Source of the DNA: Brachynemurus nebulosus | Taxonomy: Eukaryota; Arthropoda; Insecta; Neuroptera; Myrmeleontidae | Length of the DNA: 64,000 nucleotides | NCBI GenBank assembly: GCA_035578155.1 | Contig: JAPWDM010000007.1 | Span: forward strand, 33,020,413-33,084,412 | Reading direction: 5' to 3' | Shown: positions 58,363 through 64,000 of the stretch, piece by piece | Numbering within the stretch: position 1 is the stretch's first letter | Layout: every line of letters begins with the position of its first letter | Program-made: the position numbers and the translations under genes | Notes under the pieces: generated by a model | Databases searched by the model: none | Seen by the model: only the letters and a program-made list of their open reading frames with translations | Told to the model about the DNA's origin: nothing

Positions 58363-61300
58363 TTAGTCGATGGTGGCTTTTCGCGTGAATGAAGTCAACG
58401 AAGAAATTTCACTTTGGCTTGGATCCGTGGGCAGACGGCTGAATTCGATTTCCTCACTGATGTTTTTGTCTAAAATAAAAATTTTTTTGGGTCAATAGAA
58501 GTCCTAGAAGACTCGGAAATATCCACAAATACTAACCTCCTGTTAGAGGATCTGACGGCCATTTCTTGTGACTCGGGGAATAAAGCACAATCAACGCGAA
58601 AATATAAATATTCCACATAGAATACACGCCGGTGAAGAATCCAGACGAATATTCGATACCATGTTCATCCCATTTCCATTCCCCCTCTGACACCTAAAAT
58701 AATCGAAAGCGCAAAAATCATACATCGAAAAATCTTAGCCACAATAAAAAAAGGGCAACTCCCTTCAACTTACCTGTCCCAGAATGAAACCGATAATTGT
58801 TAACGCGGCACAGAGCAGTGTTGACAACATTAAAAATTTGAAACGATAAATAATGCCCTCATAGTGTAACCGACGAGCTTTTGACATGCTCGGTAAACTG
58901 GACCGTTTCACGCTGATATTGCAAAACACTTTCCACACCATATAGCACAAAAATATGAAATACATACAGGCTGAAAGGGCCGCCAGAATGATAAAGGATA
59001 ACTGAATTCATTTGAATTAAGGATAACAAAGACTCAATTAAATATGTTTTCGCATAAGTATTTCAATTCAAAAAAAAGGATACAGCCAAGTGCGTTCCAA
59101 TTTCCGTAACCCAAATCGAGTAGAATGGATTCCAAAGTTGAATTCCACGTTCACACATATCGAAAATGAATAATGATAGACAACCAATTGCCACGGCACT
59201 CAAATGTTTCCAATACGGTTTCAAAGAATTACGTTCAGTGTTATCTTGAATCTAAAAAAAAAGAAGAAAAAACGAGGTCGAATATTAGAGAAGCCCCAAA
59301 ATCACCACCAACTCACGGCGTAACTTACCAACATGTGCTCGCCCGCGAATACCAGCCAAAATGACAGTAGCATCGCGTAGAATATACCCTGACGAATGTC
59401 GCTAAGGAGTAACATGTATGGCATGTCCCAAAATAGGGTCAAATATTCCAGTGGTACTAAAAATTACAAATCGATTACAGTTTGCTTCGATGTTTTAGGA
59501 ATATTTTAGGTTGATCTAAGAAAGAAAGTTTAAATGGTTACAGGATGGCGATTGAATACCAATTTCAAAAATTCCCTGACTGAATAAAATTCCAAGGCCT
59601 ACTTCGAAAAAAATATTTTTTAAATGTTTATTAAATTTAAATTATTTCTAAAAATAAAGTTTTTTGACGACCTTTTTAGAAAAACTATCAGTCGAAGCCC
59701 TCGCCGGGACGAAAACTAAAAAAAATCCCTGACTACGACTGAAATTCCCTGACTTTTCCCTGACTATTCCAGAAATTCGAAATTCCCTGACTTTTCCAGG
59801 TTTTCCAGATTGATCGCTAACCTGGGTTATGACACTTTCAAGTTAAGATATGTGGGGATATTAAAACTTATCAAGATTTATTTTATATGAAACTTACAAT
59901 TTAGAAGTGTCAGAGCTGAGCCCAAATACAGCAACATATATTCGAGAAGCGCTGGCGAACGGGACAAAAGGGTAACCCGATGCCAAAACCAGATCATTAC
60001 GCCAATGATAAATGGGAAGAACACGGTTTTGAATGCCATCCAAACCATTGTGAAGCCACCATTCTGGTGTATAACCTAAATAAAACACAATCGTTAATCG
60101 GCCAGTTTAATCGGGCCAAAAAAAAATTATTTTTGGTACCGTTAAGTGTATATCTTCGATGTGTCCAATATTTTTATTGAGATTCAAGTCCGTATCAATA
60201 GGTATCCGAATATTTAACAAATAGAAGTCGTGGTGTACCGATCCCAATTCGAACAGAGGTATCATCGAGCAGTTATAATTGTTTTTATCCAATTTCTAAA
60301 AAAAAAAAAAATAAATAATTCAATTAACAACTGCAAATTTGAATCGATTTACGAATTCGTACATCAATTTGACAATCAATAATCCTTTGCTCCAGTGACC
60401 CCGCATAAAATTTCCAAGCATCGTCTGGATCACCCTTATTACGATATCCAAGTTGAGCGTGCAACGTCAACGGGACTGGTTCACCTAAAATAAATCGCCA
60501 AAAAGTAAAAACTGCACGTTCACTTAAGGGGAGGTTTACTTGAGAGTCGTTAAAAAAAATCGATTTTTTTTTTTGCAAAAATTGGTAGCTAATTATGTGT
60601 AGAATATGTTCCCAAAGTTATTTTGTTGAAAGTAATTTAAGGGAAGGTTTACTTGAGATTTGATAAAAAAATCGATTTTTTTTTGCCGAAATTGATAGCA
60701 AATTATGTGTAGAATATGTTCCTAAAATGATTTTACTGAAAATAATTTAAAAACAAGATTCTTGCACATTAACCGAATCCAGCTTTCTATAAAAAAAAAA
60801 AAAAAAAAAAAAAAAATTCAAAAAACGTAGTTCACGCAATAATGAGTATTAAATATAAAATTTTGAAAATACGTTTCTTTATATATATTTTATAATATCT
60901 CGGAACTACATTTTTGGAACTGGTGGGCACGATAACTCAAAAACTATTCGATGGATCCTTTTTTTAAATTTTTTATTTTAAAGATAATTCAATTCTTCGG
61001 CACCTCTACCTAAGTTCGATACACTTTCAATATTTTTTTTATTTTTTTTTAAGTTTACTTTAAAGAGCGAAAAATAAGATAAAAATCGTAATCAAAAGTT
61101 CAAACATCCGCCATTTTTTTTTCTTTCAACAATTTATTGATATTATAAGTAGAGGTGCCGGTACTCTTCATATATTTTATAAATCTTTTTTGTTTTTGGA
61201 TTTCGGTGGTTTATTACCGGCGCTAGGATGTCCGCCAACAAGGCATTGGATTTTCGGATCGTCACACTACACTATCTATAAAATGGACAATTTTTTATAT

Positions 61301-62034
61301 TTTTCCTTGAAAAATTTTTTTTGTATAGTTTAAGACTTAATAAATATGTGTACAAAATTTGAAATTGATATTTACTTCTGTTCTTGAGAAAAAAATTCTA
61401 GAAAAATACATAATTTTTAAGGACTCTCGAGTAAACCTGCCCTTAAAAAGAAATCAAAATCTTACTGAAATCAACATCGCTATCACTCGAAATATCCACA
61501 TTTAGAACGCCTATCAGAGTCTGATGCCACCTGGAATAATCCAACTCCACGTTGTTTCGTGGTAACGGCATCTAGGACATAAAAACCAATTCAAAAGACA
61601 TCCCAATAAACCCCAAAATCAAATCATTTACCTGGAAAACATACACAATCTTGTTAGCCAACGAAATATCATTACTCTTGTACGATGGACTATCCAGTCC
61701 ATACGAATGGATGCCTTTACATGCCCCAACGCCACGATTGTAGAACCAACGATCCGTATAATTCGAATTACCACTTTCGTCAATACATTTTGTACCCAGG
61801 ATACTGTGGTGTCCTGACGGTGGCGGGGCTAAAATTCACGAAAAATTAGACACTTTAAAATTTTCCACAAAACAGTCGAGTCGAAGATCGTGTAAACAAA
61901 GAAATTACAAATGAAACCAATAAATTACCTAACAGACCGCCGATTAGGAAACATATTATTTGAATAATGAGTAAGATAGCAACAAGTATGCTCAATTTTC
62001 GACCGCTTAAATTTTCCAAAATTGTTCCAGGCAT
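58363..62034 (-). CDS. wls: Wntless (Evi/GPR177), Wnt cargo receptor
   Basis: Eleven coding exons join in frame to about 550 aa: 62034-61929, 61828-61632, 61571-61466, 60484-60363, 60295-60140, 60075-59898, 59456-59329, 59251-59084, 59001-58774, 58693-58537, 58469-58363. Human Wls is about 540 aa and the fly protein about 590. The start [19 protein letters not shown] matches the family N-terminus and contains the first membrane segment. A luminal domain follows, with the conserved segments [20 protein letters not shown] and [16 protein letters not shown]. Several membrane helices come next, including [16 protein letters not shown] and [19 protein letters not shown]. The tail ends [15 protein letters not shown], close to the insect consensus. 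Wls binds lipid-modified Wnt in the ER/Golgi, carries it to the plasma membrane and is recycled by retromer. The exon 4 end (GTACGA donor) was chosen because it keeps the frame with conserved exon 5. Intron 3 is mostly a TTAA element. Confidence 0.96.
59541..59824. mobile_element. Possible inverted-repeat element in wntless intron 6
   Basis: The ends are CAGGATGGCGAT and CAGGTTAGCGAT (complement), flanked by GGTTA on both sides. The interior repeats TTCCCTGACTTTTCC several times near 59725-59800, a motif widely dispersed in invertebrate genomes (from memory). The 5-bp flank match could be chance. Confidence 0.5.
60524..61446. mobile_element. TTAA-target element I filling wntless intron 3
   Basis: TTAA at 60524-60527 and 61443-61446 enclose ends beginning GGGGAGGTTTACTTGAGAG and GGGCAGGTTTACTCGAGAG (complement). 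The left end is partly duplicated in tandem (about 60535-60640 and 60640-60750). The element accounts for nearly all of the 981-nt intron. Non-coding; piggyBac-type target. Confidence 0.87.
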
Positions 62035-62319
62035 TATTATTTTAGTAACAAAAAAAACAAATCACTTAACGATACATATACACAATGTATGATGCACACA
62101 GACGCCGGGATAACGGGATGTATACAAAATCAAAGAGATACACCGTACCAGTGGCTCTCAAACTGTACGGCACTGTTTTGTAACCGAAAAATTTTTTTTA
62201 ACCTTATGGAAAACCATATGGAAATTGTCTCAAAATGCCGGACTTCTTATTGCCAGTGATAAGTACAATAGATAAGATTACAAAATAGTTACAAAAAAAG
62301 AAAAAGAAAAAAAATCAAA

Positions 62320-62520
62320 GCCCGAGTTGGTGTAGTGGTTAGCAACTCCGCTTCTTGTCTGGTAGATCGTGAGTTCAAAACCAACCGGGGGAGATGCGTC
62401 ATCTACATTATCATATCTCATTATCTATCAATAATTCATACCTATATCAAAATCAATAGTACCTACATTACAACGGTGCATATGACCTTAGCTGTTGCGC
62501 ACCTAACCAATAGAAAAAAA
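62320..62520 (+). mobile_element. tRNA-derived SINE with A-rich tail
   Basis: The head starts GCCCGAGTTGGTGTAGTGG, containing an A-box-like segment (about 62328-62343). A B-box-like segment GAGTTCAAAACC lies at 62371-62382, the spacing of an RNA polymerase III promoter. A non-tRNA body and an A-rich tail follow to about 62520. Near-identical A-rich direct repeats ending AAATCAAAG flank it (62303-62320 and 62521-62539), as expected of L1/RTE-type retroposition. It lies about 300 bp upstream of the wntless start codon, pointing away from that gene. Confidence 0.85.
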
Positions 62521-62814
62521 AAAGAAAAAAAAATCAAAGATCCCAACATCAAAAAAGTGAACCCAAGGAATTTATAAAATATATATTATACTAAACTATG
62601 TTGATAAAATTGAACATTATTTAGAATTATACGGTATTTCGGAAAATCTGTCACAGATAGCGGCACCTGTACCAGTGAATATATACATATCACAGCATTT
62701 TGAGCATATCACAGCATTTTGAACATATTCAATTTTTATCAAATTCCTTTGACACGTTTTCATTTTATTCAAAAAAAAAAAAAAAAAAATAGTTTTACCA
62801 TAAGAGTCCGTGTT

Positions 62815-62945
62815 AAAATTACAAAGCTTTGAAATTGTTTTTCTCAAAATTGGGGTAGTCAATTTTTTTTTTTCGGTAAGGGTTTGTATGATTGGTATTG
62901 AATTAAATAAATATCTAGAGAAGTTTCGTTAAAATCCTTTGAAAA
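62815..62945 (-). repeat. Dispersed repeat K, copy 3
   Basis: A reverse-strand copy of the repeat at 48605-48765, uninterrupted at the site where element L split copy 1. Confidence 0.7.
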
Positions 62946-64000
62946 ATCGTTTTATCGACCAACTACCTTAACTTATTTTAATATAAAATATTAATTTATT
63001 TAATTACCGTTTTAATTAAACGTGAATAAAAGTTTGTTTGTTAGAAATTTCCAGCTTTTTTATTTATTTATTTTTTAAATAAATACCTATTCCATTCATT
63101 ATTCTTAACTGAAAGCCCAATTGTTATAGAACTTTAATAATTAATCTAATATTTTTATTTTATATCAAAATTCCACGAACAATTTTTATCGAATCGTTCT
63201 ACTAAATTCTAAACTAATCGAACTTTAACTAACTTCTGAATAGTATGTAAAAATTCCAGGAAGCAGAATACAATAAAACAACAAAAGGAAAACTTCCAAA
63301 AATTCTTTGAATTCTATGAAAAAGAAAAATATGGTGAAGTTAAAATGTTGAAAACTTCTGTCTTGCGACACCAGGACAAGGGACGTACAGGGTGGTACAA
63401 AATTTATTCGTAGTTATCAAAAGATACTCCAGAGGGCAGCACTTTAAAGACACCATAATCGAAACTATAAAAATTACCGGACGCATTTTTTTAAACAAAA
63501 CATGGCATTTTCAGTGTTTTCCAGAAAGGGATTCCTTGAAAATTTTAAAAATGTTTTCATGAATATTTTTAACGAATACAATTTTTTTTTAAAATAATAA
63601 TTAGTTACTTACAATTAACACTTTTATAATTACCATTTTTAATTACTACTATGTAATTAGTGATGGTAATAAATGTTATTTTAATTGAATCAGTTAATAG
63701 TTACGCATAAATTATGAAACTTAAAATAATTACTTAATACTATTTGATAAATAAAACAAAAAACACTTTATTTAAATGAAGTATGATATTAGAAATAGGA
63801 ATATTAATAAACTAATAACCAGTAATTAATTTTAAATATATTTAATAGAATTTGTTTTTAAGTAAACATAAGCGTACTAAAATTTTTCTCATTTATTTTA
63901 AAACCATTTTTTTTTAGTGGTACGTCGGTTTGCAAAAGTATGTACATATTACAAAACAATATTCAAATTATGGATGGCAGCCTCGTTACAATTTCATGAA
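62946..64000. other. Intergenic AT-rich sequence
   Basis: No gene recognised. A lone ACAGGGTGGTACAAAA motif near 63388 resembles the end of element W. Confidence 0.4.

Noticed and set aside
62320..62393. Functional tRNA gene
   Set aside because: The head has A- and B-box-like segments, but the acceptor stem does not pair convincingly, and an A-rich tail plus flanking duplications identify a SINE.

Overview
The window is AT-rich animal genomic DNA. Short exons, GT-AG introns and a very heavy load of small inverted-repeat transposons point to an insect; the order cannot be fixed from the sequence. It holds three recognisable protein-coding genes, all on the minus strand. They are a type II Hsp40/DnaJ (coding 18086-16437, 346 aa), a long fibulin (51660-36602, 16 coding exons, about 1164 aa) and the Wnt cargo receptor Wntless (62034-58363, 11 coding exons, about 550 aa). 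I assembled the exon chains by hand from splice sites, reading phase and family similarity, and all three stay in frame from start to stop.

Layout. 1-15600 contains no gene I recognise. It holds a degenerate tandem repeat, several MITEs (some nested), a TA-microsatellite repeat family and a 1250-bp hAT-like element. 15600-18962 is the dnaJ locus, with 3' region, two coding exons, a 5'-UTR intron, a TATA-like box and a strong four-unit heat-shock element. 18963-36600 is another gene-poor stretch with TA-target, TTAA-target and 8-bp-target elements and one deleted mariner. 36602-51660 is fibulin; its introns are full of insertions, foldbacks and a perfect 52-bp inverted repeat. 51661-58362 is intergenic, with two tandem-repeat blocks and two inverted-repeat elements. 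58363-62034 is wntless. Beyond it lies a tRNA-derived SINE with clear target duplications.

Mobile elements. Many have duplicated target sites that can be read directly. The 8-bp class (hAT-like) is at 2431, 11621, 17285, 22818, 37630, 42178 and 57879. The TA class is at 966, 8745, 10605, 12243, 21288, 21739, 24026, 41399 and 49077. The TTAA class (piggyBac-like) is at 27602, 30157, 52608 and 60524. At least two introns, in dnaJ and wntless, are short introns almost wholly expanded by one element. TA-target elements have also landed inside (TA)n microsatellites carried by another repeat.

Biology. DnaJ is a cytosolic Hsp70 co-chaperone, probably heat inducible here. Wntless escorts lipidated Wnts to the cell surface. 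Fibulin is a secreted calcium-binding matrix protein. Nothing indicates that the three work as one unit. No prokaryotic-style defence system, CRISPR array or viral genome was seen. The most unusual coding feature is the fibulin, in which Pro/Ser/Thr-rich linkers are inserted at the same loop of EGF modules.
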